Shown: one piece after another, positions 1-7,947 of the stretch
Position numbering within the stretch: position 1 is the first letter of the stretch
Layout: every line of letters begins with the position of its first letter
DNA from: Mesorhizobium sp. NFR06
GTDB taxonomy: Bacteria; Pseudomonadota; Alphaproteobacteria; Rhizobiales; Rhizobiaceae
DNA: 64,000 nucleotides
Reading direction: 5' to 3'
Assembly (NCBI RefSeq): GCF_900115245.1
Contig: NZ_FOVT01000005.1
Location: 186,001-250,000, forward strand
Translations under genes and position numbers: made by a program
The notes under the pieces: generated by a model
Seen by the model: the letters and a program-made list of their open reading frames with translations, nothing else
The model's database searches: none
What the model was told of the DNA's origin: nothing

Positions 1-99
1 GCGCCTACCGCGGCGACGGTCACGAAGATCAGCCGTCGCGGCGCGCTCGCCCATCGCAGAGCGCGCGAACGCTTCGCGCCGGTGCGCTTTCGCCACTGA
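1..99 (+). other. Possible 3' end of a gene cut by the left edge
   Basis: Frame 1 is open from the window edge to a TGA at 97-99 and encodes about 32 Arg/Ala-rich residues with mostly G or C at third codon positions, as expected of a coding tail in this genome. No family can be recognised from so short a piece, and the other strand is not excluded. Confidence 0.2.
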
Positions 100-176
100 T
101 CCGAACGATTGTCGTGCCGAGACCTGTCCAAGCCCTTCTCCCCGGCAGGAGAATGCTCCCAAAACCGGCGATGAGT

Positions 177-362
177 CTAGGAGGGGTCAACTTCTAGCTG
201 TTCGTGTGCCGGTTGCTGATGCCAGATCACCTGGCGCAAGTCGCGCCTGTCTACCGCCTGACTGCAGGTGGGGCAGCGATAAAAATGGTCTACTTCGCTT
301 TTAGGCTCTCCGCCATATCGTTTGCCAACGATTGGCAGGCCGAGATCGGAGAGCTTCGTCAC
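177..362 (-). CDS. Small CxxC (zinc-ribbon-like) protein
   Basis: A 61-residue protein with a YRCPTC motif in the middle followed by a conserved-looking VDRRDLRQV stretch and His residues (WHQQPAHE). Two Cys and several His suggest metal binding, but only one CxxC pair is present, so a full zinc ribbon would need His ligands or a dimer. The start is GTG at 362, which overlaps the stop of the upstream DUF3606 gene as GTGA, so the two are probably translationally coupled and share the EcfG-type promoter at 568-593. The role is unknown; a stress-related rhizobial small protein is the likeliest description. Confidence 0.65.
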   Translation of the reverse strand: MTKLSDLGLPIVGKRYGGEPKSEVDHFYRCPTCSQAVDRRDLRQVIWHQQPAHEQLEVDPS

Positions 363-544
363 CCCCGCAGCTTCCTAGCCTCGCGCTCCAATATCTTGCG
401 ATCGTTGCCGTGCTCGCCGATCAGTTGCCGGACCTGGTCGGGCGTTATGCGGTGCTGCTTCGCGAAATATTGGACTTCATAATCTTCGTCGGCTGACACG
501 CGGTCGCGGTCCCGGAAATCTCTCTTGGTTTTGTCGTCGGCCAT
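359..544 (-). CDS. DUF3606 family small protein
   Basis: A 61-residue, highly charged protein whose middle reads as the DUF3606 fold (residues about 12-55: basic and acidic stretch, then ITPDQVRQLI and a C-terminal helix). The family is common in rhizobia and often belongs to the general stress response; its biochemical function is not established. The start is ATG 544, chosen because a strong AGGAGG lies 10 bases upstream and because the frame further upstream is antisense to the ligase gene. An EcfG-type promoter sits 24 bases upstream. It is co-transcribed with the CxxC gene at 177-362. Confidence 0.8.
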   Translation of the reverse strand: MADDKTKRDFRDRDRVSADEDYEVQYFAKQHRITPDQVRQLIGEHGNDRKILEREARKLRG

Positions 545-567
545 GGCTGTTCCTCCTGGGCAGAAAA

Positions 568-593
568 AACAGCGACAGGGGCGCGAAGGTTCC
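568..593 (-). promoter_or_regulatory. EcfG/RpoE2-type promoter
   Basis: On the minus strand GGAAC (589-593) is followed by exactly 18 bases and then GTT (568-570), matching the GGAAC-N18/19-GTT consensus of the alphaproteobacterial general stress sigma factor. It points at the DUF3606 gene starting at 544, a family often in this regulon. Confidence 0.7.
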
Positions 594-643
594 GTCATTG
601 CTTTTTCAGCGATTGCTAACGGAACGCTTAAGGCTGTGCGATA

Positions 644-1555
644 TTGATTCAAATTGTTGGGTTGGAGTGCTTGTGCGTGCGCAAATCCGCCGGCGGTGTT
701 CGGTTGTCCTTCATTCGTCCGATGGAGCCGGAGTTGATGGAGCAGCCCCCCATGGGCGACGCCTGGAGCCACGAGGTCAAATTCGACGGCTACCGGACCC
801 AGGTCATCAAGGATGCTGACGGCGTCCGTCTCTATACGAAGACCGGCATCGACTGGACGTCGAAATATCGGCCGCTTGCCGCGGAGGCGAACAAGCTCGG
901 GGCGGAAAGCTTCATCATCGAAAGTGAGACGATCGTCACCAACGAGGCGGGACTTTCCGACTTCCACGCATTGCGCTCGGCGATCACCAGGCGCCCGCAA
1001 GACCTTTACCTGGTCGCGTTCGATCTCCTGCATCTCAACAGCCACGACCTACGTGATATGCCGCTTAAAGACCGTCGGGAGATCCTGCAGGCGCTGATCC
1101 CCGCCGGTGGACGCATCCAGTTCAGCGAAGCTCTGCCCGGCACCGGCGATGCCGTCTACCATCTGGCCTGCGAAGTAGGCTTGGAGGGCATCGTTTCGAA
1201 GCGGTTGGACAGCGTCTATCGCAGCGGGTCTACGATGAGTTGGCGCAAGGTCAAATGCTACATCGAGAAGGAAATGGACATCGTCGGCGTGAAGCGGGAG
1301 ACGGGCAAGCCGGCAATGGTGCTCATGGCCGACAACGGCCGCTATATGGGCGGCGCCTTCGTCACCTTCAAAGCCGACAAGCGGCAGGCACTATGGGACC
1401 GCGTTCAGGGCAAGACCGGCGCGCCCCCACCGAAAGGCTTGGCGAAGGAAAAGGCCGAATGGCTGAAGCCCGGATTGGTCGGCCGGGTCAAGTTCCTGAA
1501 GGGCGAGGCGAGGTTGCGCCACGCCTCTCTGAAGGACTTCTGGCAAATCCAATGA
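644..1555 (+). CDS. ATP-dependent DNA ligase (LigD ligase-domain type)
   Basis: Seals nicks in double-stranded DNA through an enzyme-AMP intermediate. The adenylation motif KFDGYR (about residues 47-52) carries the catalytic lysine; later motifs include the IIESETIV segment and EGIVSKRLDSVY with WRKVKC, followed by an OB-fold of about 100 residues. At about 303 aa it is a stand-alone ligase domain, without the polymerase and phosphoesterase domains of full LigD. The start is uncertain: TTG 644 opens the frame, while ATG 722 (MEPEL) would remove 26 residues of weak similarity. It is divergent from the EcfG-driven DUF3606 operon. Such ligases in rhizobia take part in Ku-dependent end joining, but no Ku gene is in view. 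Confidence 0.88.
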   Translation: MIQIVGLECLCVRKSAGGVRLSFIRPMEPELMEQPPMGDAWSHEVKFDGYRTQVIKDADGVRLYTKTGIDWTSKYRPLAAEANKLGAESFIIESETIVTNEAGLSDFHALRSAITRRPQDLYLVAFDLLHLNSHDLRDMPLKDRREILQALIPAGGRIQFSEALPGTGDAVYHLACEVGLEGIVSKRLDSVYRSGSTMSWRKVKCYIEKEMDIVGVKRETGKPAMVLMADNGRYMGGAFVTFKADKRQALWDRVQGKTGAPPPKGLAKEKAEWLKPGLVGRVKFLKGEARLRHASLKDFWQIQ

Positions 1556-1697
1556 AGATACGCCTAGACGGCACTGTTGCAGATAATTATATTAGGCATC
1601 TCTAAAATAGATATGAGCCGCTCGGCTTCAGATTGCGCCAATGAGCCTGCATTCGTGCTCTGATTTGTTGTGCTTTTTCATTCGGAGGGGACGCAGC

Positions 1698-2525
1698 ATG
1701 ACAAGCGAACGTCATTACGAATACGAACTAGGACATTCGGAAAGAGAACTGCGAAGGCTGGCGAGGCAGGCCGCATTGGTTGACCCGATGACACGGGATT
1801 ACCTGCGGCGAGCTGGCCTCCGAGCGGGAATGCATGTTCTTGACGTAGGGAGCGGTGCCGGCGATGTCGCCTTTCTCGCGGCTGATATTGTCGGACCCTC
1901 AGGTCTTGTCATCGGCTCTGATAGGTCAGCGGTGGCTCTCGAAGCTGCTCGGGCGAGAGCCGCGCAACGTGGTTTGGAGAATGTAATCTTCCACCAGTGC
2001 GATCCCGCAACCTTCGCTTTCGATGTATCATTCGACGCTATCGTGGGCCGATACGTCCTAATGTTCTCGCCCGATCCCGTCGAAATGTTGAGGGGGGTTG
2101 CGCGGCATCTCGGTCCCGGGGGCGTGATAGTATTCCACGAAGTTGATTGGACCGGAGCCGCCTCATTTCCCTCCGTCCCAACCTACGACAACTGCTTTCG
2201 ATGTATCGCGGAGACATTTCGTCGGGTTGGGACCAACCCCAACATGGGCCTGCAACTCCATTCGACCTTCGTCAAAGCCGGGCTGCCGGCCCCTAGCATG
2301 GCGGTAAGTGCTCTCGCCGGCGGCGGATCAGACAGTCTGAGCGGCATTGATCTGATCTCTGATCTCGCAGCGACCATGGCTCCGGTCATGGAGCAGATGG
2401 GCGTTATCGCAACTTCAGAACTCGGCCCCGAGACGCTTCAAGATCGAATTCGCGCCGAGGCTTCAGCAAACGCAAGCGTCGTGGTCGGCCGATATGAGGT
2501 AGGCGCCTGGTCACGACGAATTTAG
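1698..2525 (+). CDS. Class I SAM-dependent methyltransferase
   Basis: A 275-residue methyltransferase. Motif I is VLDVGSGAGDVAF (about residues 49-61), followed by an acidic end of beta-2 (GSDRS) and a later RYVLMFSPDP segment equivalent to motifs II/III. The C-terminal half, with repeated small hydrophobic helices, probably forms the substrate lid. ATG 1698 is preferred over the earlier ATG 1641 because GGAGGGG lies 8-9 bases before it and the methyltransferase fold begins just afterwards. The substrate cannot be told; ubiquinone-type and small-molecule methylases share this layout. Confidence 0.8.
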   Translation: MTSERHYEYELGHSERELRRLARQAALVDPMTRDYLRRAGLRAGMHVLDVGSGAGDVAFLAADIVGPSGLVIGSDRSAVALEAARARAAQRGLENVIFHQCDPATFAFDVSFDAIVGRYVLMFSPDPVEMLRGVARHLGPGGVIVFHEVDWTGAASFPSVPTYDNCFRCIAETFRRVGTNPNMGLQLHSTFVKAGLPAPSMAVSALAGGGSDSLSGIDLISDLAATMAPVMEQMGVIATSELGPETLQDRIRAEASANASVVVGRYEVGAWSRRI

Positions 2526-2619
2526 CGCCTTGGTGATGCGTGACCTCTCAATCGATATCCTCGACCAGCCGCCGCTTTATGCTCCGGGCGACGCTCATGC
2601 GGGGACATCGTCATCTCCA

Positions 2620-2795
2620 TTACAGGTAAAAGCTCCCTTCGGCCAGATGCTCGAAGCAGAACCAAGGTGGCGCCTGCTTCGGCTTGGCGAAGCCCAACCT
2701 GCATCTTTGCCGCAACCGTCGTGTTCGCAAAAATGGTGCTGGACACCGGCCGGCGTGGCATATTCGGGGTTCGGCAGTCTGATTTCGTCGCTCAT
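2620..2795 (-). pseudogene. Frameshifted small Cys/His protein
   Basis: Reading from ATG 2795 gives a Cys-rich start (CEHDGCGKDAGW, residues 23-34), after which the frame turns into Ser/Arg-rich nonsense. One base over, the neighbouring frame continues with GFAKPKQAPPWFCFEHLAEG and a TAA at 2620. Joining the two frames needs a single inserted G near 2692-2695, where the sequence has a short run (GCCC on the plus strand). The joined product would be about 58 residues with a C-x4-C...C-x2-H layout, a plausible small metal-binding protein. Either a true disrupted gene or a homopolymer sequencing error. Confidence 0.6.
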
Positions 2796-2855
2796 GGGTT
2801 ACAGTGAACGAAATGAGAACAAAATAGTCAAGCGACCTCTTGACCCGACAGGAAT

Positions 2856-3191
2856 ATGTTCTCAATTCGAGGGATGCCCGAGCAACCGGAAAAGTGGCCG
2901 CGAGGCGCCGCCTGGACCCTGATGCGTGCCCACGATGCCGGGCAGGTGGCGGGCATCCGCTGCGCGCGTTGCAACGTCACGCGCTACTACAAGCCCCTCG
3001 AGTTGCGGGAGGTGATCGGCAACGTCACGATAGACGAGGTGCGGGACAAGGTCCGCTGCCAGCAGTGCAAGAGCCGGGAGTGGATGAGCGCGCAGCTGTT
3101 CCACCCAACCGGAGAGCAGGCCCACACGATCCGATTCCGGCGGTTGGTGCAAATAAGATGGGAGAAGCGGGTGATCTGGCGGGACGAGTGA
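2856..3191 (+). CDS. Hypothetical protein with two CxxC pairs
   Basis: A 111-residue protein with CARC (about residue 36) and CQQC (about residue 69), spaced as a single zinc ribbon or knuckle pair. The region around them is rich in aromatic and basic residues (TRYYKP). The start may be ATG 2856 or ATG 2874; neither has a well-spaced ribosome binding site. It is the third small Cys-pair protein within 3 kb. No known family function can be given; a nucleic-acid-binding or structural zinc role is inferred from the Cys pairs only. Confidence 0.65.
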   Translation: MFSIRGMPEQPEKWPRGAAWTLMRAHDAGQVAGIRCARCNVTRYYKPLELREVIGNVTIDEVRDKVRCQQCKSREWMSAQLFHPTGEQAHTIRFRRLVQIRWEKRVIWRDE

Positions 3192-3313
3192 AGTCAGTGC
3201 CTTTCCGTCGAATTGATCACGCCAAAGCACCGGCTGCCCCAAGGCGCGCAAGGAGATAAGTCAAGGGCAACTTTGGTATGTTATAAGTTGCGTTCTCGGG
3301 CGGATACGAGTCC

Positions 3314-4204
3314 ATGGATCAGGAAAGACTTCTAGCCGCAGTCCTCTTAGCTGATGTCGTGGGCAGCACGCCGCTCTATGAGCGCATCGGCGACGATGCC
3401 GCTCTCCAGCAGATCTCGGATTGCATCGACGCGATACGCGAGATCGTCGCCCGGCACGGCGGTGACTTCATTTACTCAAAGGGCGATGACGTGCTCAGCC
3501 TGTTCGAAAGCGCCGAGGCAGCGCTGAAGGCCGTCTGCCAAATCAGCAGCCAATTGACGAAAGGGCCGTTGCGCGCCCGGATCGGATTGCATTTCGGAGC
3601 GGTTATTCGCGCGCGGGGCGCGGTATTCGGCGACGTTGTCAATGTCACCGCCAGGTTGTCCACCACGGCCAACCCCGGGGAGGTGCTGATAAGCCAGAGC
3701 TTCTTCGAAGCTCTTTCCGCGGGCAGCCGCAGTGCCTTGCGGCTCCTCGACAAAATGGCTTTCAAGGGAAAGCTAGAACTCTTCGATGTTTATGCCCTGG
3801 GGAGCGACGACGGGGCCTTCAGCACGCAGATCGCCAGCCGGGGAACGATTATCGACAGGCGCTCCGCCCCGCCGCGGCAGATCAATCTGGTCATCCGCTA
3901 TGGAGATCAATTGCGATCCTGCCGAAACAACGAATTCGTGACGATCGGCCGGTCTCCGGAATGCAATATCGTCGTCCAGCGGCCCTGGGTCTCAAGGCAC
4001 CACGCGACCTTCACTATGTCGAATGGCAAGGCCCGGCTTATCGAACGAAGCTCGTCGGGCACATTTGTGTCGATGGGACCAGACCATGAAGTCTTCGTGC
4101 GCCGCGAAGATATTCTCCTCTTCGGCTCCGGCGTCATCTCGCTTGGACGGAGATCGTCCCTCGGCGACGCCCAGATCCTTCACTACGAAATTCTCTCCGG
4201 CTGA
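3314..4204 (+). CDS. Class III adenylate/guanylate cyclase with C-terminal FHA domain
   Basis: Residues about 5-165 form a class III nucleotide cyclase catalytic domain: LADVVGST carries the first metal Asp, GGDFIYSKGDDVL the second, and GDVVNVTARL the transition-state region. Residues about 200-285 form an FHA phosphothreonine-binding domain (VTIGRSPECN, SRHHATF, SSSGTFV). Cyclase-FHA fusions link cyclic nucleotide synthesis to Ser/Thr kinase signalling; no kinase gene lies nearby. No membrane segment is present, so the protein is cytoplasmic. An isolated gene, not in an obvious operon. Confidence 0.85.
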   Translation: MDQERLLAAVLLADVVGSTPLYERIGDDAALQQISDCIDAIREIVARHGGDFIYSKGDDVLSLFESAEAALKAVCQISSQLTKGPLRARIGLHFGAVIRARGAVFGDVVNVTARLSTTANPGEVLISQSFFEALSAGSRSALRLLDKMAFKGKLELFDVYALGSDDGAFSTQIASRGTIIDRRSAPPRQINLVIRYGDQLRSCRNNEFVTIGRSPECNIVVQRPWVSRHHATFTMSNGKARLIERSSSGTFVSMGPDHEVFVRREDILLFGSGVISLGRRSSLGDAQILHYEILSG

Positions 4205-4408
4205 CCCGGCAGGGCTCGTTAGCCGCGATCGACCGCAAGTGGCCAGCATGCTCCGCTCCAAAATGATGAGGCGAAAGGAAGCGCGGGCCTGGGAGGCTCG
4301 CGGGGACCTTCACCTGCGCTATGGTGGTTCTGCTTGTTGTTGATCAGCGACCTCACCCGAAATTCTTCCATCTACGCGAGCATTGTATCGACGATTGCTA
4401 CCCTTAAT

Positions 4409-4440
4409 ATGTCCGCGATCCTAAGAAGGTTCGCGGACAT
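4409..4440. repeat. Perfect 10-bp inverted repeat, 12-base spacer
   Basis: ATGTCCGCGA at 4409-4418 is mirrored by TCGCGGACAT at 4431-4440. There is no T-run after either arm, so it is a poor intrinsic terminator; an operator or an RNA hairpin fits better. It lies in a 590-base stretch (4205-4795) with no supportable gene. Confidence 0.5.
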
Positions 4441-4455
4441 AGGTCGCCCGGAAAC

Positions 4456-4592
4456 TTGCCCCGTAGGAACCAACCGACATTCAGAATGGGGCGCTGCCAA
4501 TGGATGGAAGGTGGCTGCGGTCCTTTCATCCGGATGGGTTCTGGCGCCCAGAGATCCGAAATTCTGGAAACCACCTCTCCTGGTGGGGGGAC
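4456..4592. repeat. Dispersed repeat, copy A
   Basis: This stretch is clearly related to 28874-29014: both contain TAGGAACCAA(C/T)CGACATT, then a variable part, then CATCCGGATG, a TTCTGG(C/T)GCCCAGA block, GAAAT, and an ACCACCTCTCC(T/C)GGTGGGG block that can form a short hairpin. The copies differ by small indels and have no shared open frame, so a degraded element or small RNA is likelier than a gene. Confidence 0.55.
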
Positions 4593-4795
4593 TGCAGGCG
4601 TCTGGGCCGGCATTGACATCCACACGGCGTCGACCACGGTCGCCACCTAGGTCCGGCGTGAGAGAGCGCCACAGGAGGATGTATGGCGAGCGATCCAGTC
4701 ACTAAAAATGCGGACTCGGGGCATCACGAAGTTGGTTTGCCTTCCGCTTTCTTCCTACATATCTATAGTGCGGACCCTTTGGAGAATCTGCTGCG

Positions 4796-4945
4796 ATGAT
4801 GGCTCTGTTTGTAGCCGTGACCGGCGCCATAGTCGTCGGTCTCGCCTATCTGTCCAAGCGAAGCTTCCACAAGACCATGGAGGAGCAGCGCGCAGAGGAG
4901 TCTGCCTTCAGAGAGAAGCTGGCTAATTTCGGACGAAAGAAGTAG
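4796..4945 (+). CDS. Small single-pass membrane protein (49 aa)
   Basis: An open frame of 49 residues from ATG 4796 (or ATG 4799) to TAG 4943-4945. Residues about 3-18 are a hydrophobic segment (ALFVAVTGAIVVGLAY), followed by a basic SKRSF stop-transfer and a charged amphipathic tail ending FGRKK. A GGAG sequence lies about 12 bases upstream. The topology suggests an inner-membrane protein with a cytoplasmic C-terminus. No partner gene is adjacent and no function is known. Confidence 0.6.
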   Translation: MMALFVAVTGAIVVGLAYLSKRSFHKTMEEQRAEESAFREKLANFGRKK

Positions 4946-5180
4946 CCGCCAGCACGCGTCCATATGGAGCGAAAATGCCGTTCAATGCGCAGCTCGCCTG
5001 GACACGAATCTGGAAAGCCAGAGCTAGCTCCACGGGTCGTCCAATGGTCTCCTCCACCTAGGCGAGCCACCCCGGTCAGGCTAGAGAAACCATGCCGGTC
5101 AACCTATTTTGTTGAATCATCTCCGACCCATGTAAGGGCAAGAAGCAACGGGGGCGCGCCTGTTCATAGACGCTTTCCCG

Positions 5181-5444
5181 CTAGAGCGCCTTTCCAGCGC
5201 GCAGCATAGCGCGGGCGATAGCCAATTCGGCTTCGACCTGGGCATTTCCCCTTTGGGTCATGTTGTCGGCCGCTACAAGCCTGCGCAAGGAACGCGCAAC
5301 CTCACCGCCTGCCTCAATCATGCAGTCGACGATCGCCTGGAACCCCGGCTCCATGGCGTCCTGACAATCGATCTCACGACCGGGGTAATCGCCCTCATAG
5401 AGATTGGCAACAGAAGGCCCGGCACACTGATGGGGGTAGGCCAT
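5181..5444 (-). CDS. Hypothetical 87-aa protein
   Basis: Starts at ATG 5444 with MAYPHQCAGPSVANLYEGDY, then acidic and helical sequence with two more Cys and an Ala/Glu-rich C-terminal helix. The residue composition is that of a real soluble protein, and the opposite-strand frames are Arg-rich shadows. It looks like an uncharacterised rhizobial protein. The ribosome binding site is weak, and no operon partner is seen. Confidence 0.6.
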   Translation of the reverse strand: MAYPHQCAGPSVANLYEGDYPGREIDCQDAMEPGFQAIVDCMIEAGGEVARSLRRLVAADNMTQRGNAQVEAELAIARAMLRAGKAL

Positions 5445-6195
5445 CGCAAGCCGGGCCTAACCGGTGGGTGTCGGGGGGCAAGACACGGCACCGGCTGACG
5501 AAGCACCAGCGTCGCTAATTCCCGCGCGGTCTGGCTCTTGGTGCTGGCAAGGTTTCACACGGGTTTGCGGCCAACTTGGCGATTCGCGGATCTCTTAGGT
5601 CCGTCGGCATTTCCCTCCCTTAGCCTGGACGGAGACACTAGCTGCCGATGCGTCGCAGGAGTCTACAAATTGAGGATTGTATTAAAATGATACACTTCGC
5701 CCCCGCGCCGCAAGCTCGCGCACTCATGCCGTCTCTTTCGGCCTTGGCGAAGATGGGCTCACGGCCACGGCATTCAATTCGTCGATGCAGACCGGGCCGG
5801 AGGTCTGCACCCCGACCCGCCGAGATCGACCTTCTCAAATCCTTGGGGCATTGTGCGAGACGAGGACGTCTACTGGCGCTGCGTATCCATCTGCTCGGCT
5901 GCCCTGCCTGGACGGTGACGACCGAGGCATGGATGGGCGAAACGGCCACAAAATGATCATTCCAAACCCTAGGCGTATCTTAACGAGGGTGTCGTTGCCG
6001 GCGCGATTGGTTGGTTTACGCCACGTCGAGTGGCACCACGGAGGTCATTCTGTCGGGCGTCACAATGTTACAAAACGTCGATTAAGTTATTGATTTTATT
6101 AGAGTGAGCCAGAGTTCAATCCTTTGTCCTCTGCGGGGGCTTTGCCTTACCCTCGCGCCACAACCAGTAGGCGTTCGGCATTGATTGCGGCTCGG
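5445..6195. other. 750 bases without a supportable gene
   Basis: Open frames of about 100 codons exist on both strands between 5638 and 6093, but all are rich in Arg, Ser and Pro with no recognisable motif, as expected of chance frames in GC-rich DNA. The end (6070-6110) is AT-rich and probably holds the 3' region of the operon that ends at 6196. Confidence 0.5.
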
Positions 6196-7038
6196 TCATC
6201 GCCTCAGGCCGGCCATGAAAGTCTTTACTCGGGCTGGGTCGACTTGGTTCCACCACACACCGTCATGCTTCAGCGCGCTGGCGATGATGACTCCATCGAC
6301 GATACCGAGGATATCGTTGGCATTGTCGGGCGTCACGCCGCTACCGACCAGCGTCGGTAGGCCGGCGGCCTCCTTGATCATGCGGATGTAACTTAGATCC
6401 GCAGCGTGCCCGGTGCGCTGACCCGTCGCGATGATGGCGTCGGCGTCGAAGAAGACCAGATCCTTCACCAGTTCCTCCACCGGGCGGTCACCAACGATGG
6501 CGTGCGCGCCGTGCTTGACATGGGCATCGGCGAAGATGCGGATACCGTTGGTGCGGAGCCTGGCGCGGTAGCGTGCAGCGCGGCCCGACTCGCCCTCGAC
6601 AAAGCCCTCGTTGGCGACGTAGGCATTGGCCCACTGATTGACGCGGATGAAGCCCGCGCCGGCGGCGCTGGCGATCGCAAGCGCCGGAATCGCGGCGTTT
6701 GCGAGCACATTGATGCCGATCGGCTTGCCGAGTTCGCGGCGAATGCGGTCGGAGACGACCGCCATATAGGCTGCTGTCTCCGGTCCGATATCGTCAGGTT
6801 TGGCGAAGGGAATGTCGCCATGATTCTCAACGATTACGCCGTCGCATCCGCCATCGAGATAGGCTCTCGCATCGTCGAGCCCTCGCTGATAGATCGCTTC
6901 AATAACTTCGCCGTCGTAGCGTGGCGCGCCCGGTAGCGGCGCAAGGTGAACGACCCCGATCACCACCTTGGTGCGGCCGAAAAGCTGGACGAGCGCGTCG
7001 CCGCCTGATTGACCGATCGGGCGTGAGGGCTGGGTCAT
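6196..7038 (-). CDS. BtpA/SgcQ family TIM-barrel protein
   Basis: A 280-residue BtpA-family protein: VIGVVHLAPLPGAPRY near the N-terminus, GVIVENHGDIPF, GINVLANAA, FIRVNQW, IFADAHVKHG, and a phosphate-binding-like C-terminal end (LVGSGVTPDN, IIASALK) typical of (beta/alpha)8 barrels that bind phosphorylated ligands. BtpA was first linked to photosystem I in cyanobacteria, but bacterial relatives such as SgcQ sit in sugar operons. Here it is last in the operon, its ATG overlapping the kinase stop by four bases, so it probably acts on the phosphorylated product of that kinase. Confidence 0.85.
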   Translation of the reverse strand: MTQPSRPIGQSGGDALVQLFGRTKVVIGVVHLAPLPGAPRYDGEVIEAIYQRGLDDARAYLDGGCDGVIVENHGDIPFAKPDDIGPETAAYMAVVSDRIRRELGKPIGINVLANAAIPALAIASAAGAGFIRVNQWANAYVANEGFVEGESGRAARYRARLRTNGIRIFADAHVKHGAHAIVGDRPVEELVKDLVFFDADAIIATGQRTGHAADLSYIRMIKEAAGLPTLVGSGVTPDNANDILGIVDGVIIASALKHDGVWWNQVDPARVKTFMAGLRR

Positions 7039-7943
7039 GAGAGCTCCGTTTGATCGACGAGTGCCGTCATTTCAGACGCGGAAGGGCAGGATAACAACGT
7101 GCCCGGCCGTGTCACGGAGATTGCTGCGGCCTCGAGCGCGAACTTCAGCGATGAGGTAACCGACATTCCCATGGAAATCCCACCGACCAGACAGCCGCAG
7201 AACACATCACCGGCACCGCTGGTGTCGAGCGCCTCGACGCGCGGGGCAGGTAAACGAACCGATCCTGCCTGGCCCGGGCCAAGAGTGAGACAACCTTCGC
7301 CGCCAAGCGTGATCACGACTGTCCCGGCGCCTTTGGCCGCGAGCTCACCGGCCGCCGCCGCCATATCCTCCCGGCCGGTCAGAGCTTTCGCCTCGGATTT
7401 ATTCACCACCAAAATATCTGCCAGGCGGAAGTCAGGCAGAGCCGCCTCATCGAAAGGGCTGGCGTTCAGAATGGTTCGCGCGCCACTTTGCTGTGCTGCG
7501 CGGAGGCAGGCATTTGTCGCGGAGCCTCGCAGGTTTCCTTGGCAGACAAGGATATCGCCCGGCGTAATGCGGCGCGCAAGCGCGGTTTGCGAAATCGGAT
7601 CAAACGCTTCACTGCAGGCAACGCCGCTGACGATGAAGTTCTCGCCGCTAGCATCAATGACAATGGTCGAGCGGTCGCTCGCCAGGTCGAATTCGTTCAC
7701 CTGCACGTCTGACATCTCCATGTAGAGCTGGCTCCTGATCCATGCGCCTGCCGGATCCTTGCCGACCGCCGTCCATAGCGTCACCGCCGCGCCTGTGCGC
7801 GCTGCCGCGACCGCCTGATTTGCACCCTTGCCGCCGAGGCCATCGGCATAGGCGGTGGCGTTCAACGTCTCGCCGACACCAGGGAAGCGGCTAAGGCGAA
7901 ACGTCGTGTCGACACAGGCGTTGCCCACGACGTGGACGTGCAT
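7035..7943 (-). CDS. PfkB family carbohydrate kinase (ribokinase-like)
   Basis: About 302 residues starting MHVHVVGNACVDTTF. It has the family's N-terminal GLGGKGANQAVAAAR substrate and lid signature and the C-terminal DTSGAGDVFCGCLVGG signature with the anion hole and catalytic Asp. It phosphorylates a sugar or a related small molecule with ATP in the cytoplasm. The start ATG 7943 is preferred because the frame further upstream is antisense to the next gene. The stop overlaps the BtpA start (ATGA), which shows coupling. The operon context suggests it traps the imported, hydrolysed substrate. Confidence 0.88.
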   Translation of the reverse strand: MHVHVVGNACVDTTFRLSRFPGVGETLNATAYADGLGGKGANQAVAAARTGAAVTLWTAVGKDPAGAWIRSQLYMEMSDVQVNEFDLASDRSTIVIDASGENFIVSGVACSEAFDPISQTALARRITPGDILVCQGNLRGSATNACLRAAQQSGARTILNASPFDEAALPDFRLADILVVNKSEAKALTGREDMAAAAGELAAKGAGTVVITLGGEGCLTLGPGQAGSVRLPAPRVEALDTSGAGDVFCGCLVGGISMGMSVTSSLKFALEAAAISVTRPGTLLSCPSASEMTALVDQTELS

Positions 7944-7947
7944 TTGC

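Noticed and set aside
621..646. Second EcfG-type promoter (GGAAC) in front of the ligase gene
   Set aside because: GGAAC is present at 621, but GTT is not found 18-19 bases later; only TTG or TGA is there.
359..1045. Minus-strand frame of 228 codons extending upstream of the DUF3606 gene
   Set aside because: The upstream part is antisense to the ligase gene; the ATG at 544 has a strong ribosome binding site and an EcfG-type promoter just before it.
2530..2922. 130-codon plus-strand frame
   Set aside because: It is antisense to the frameshifted Cys/His gene and overlaps the following real gene; composition is poor.
5638..5956. Frames of about 100 codons on both strands
   Set aside because: Both are Arg/Ser-rich with no motif and contradict each other; neither has a ribosome binding site.
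6406..6936. Plus-strand frame antisense to BtpA
   Set aside because: The BtpA family motifs are unmistakable on the minus strand, so this is a shadow.
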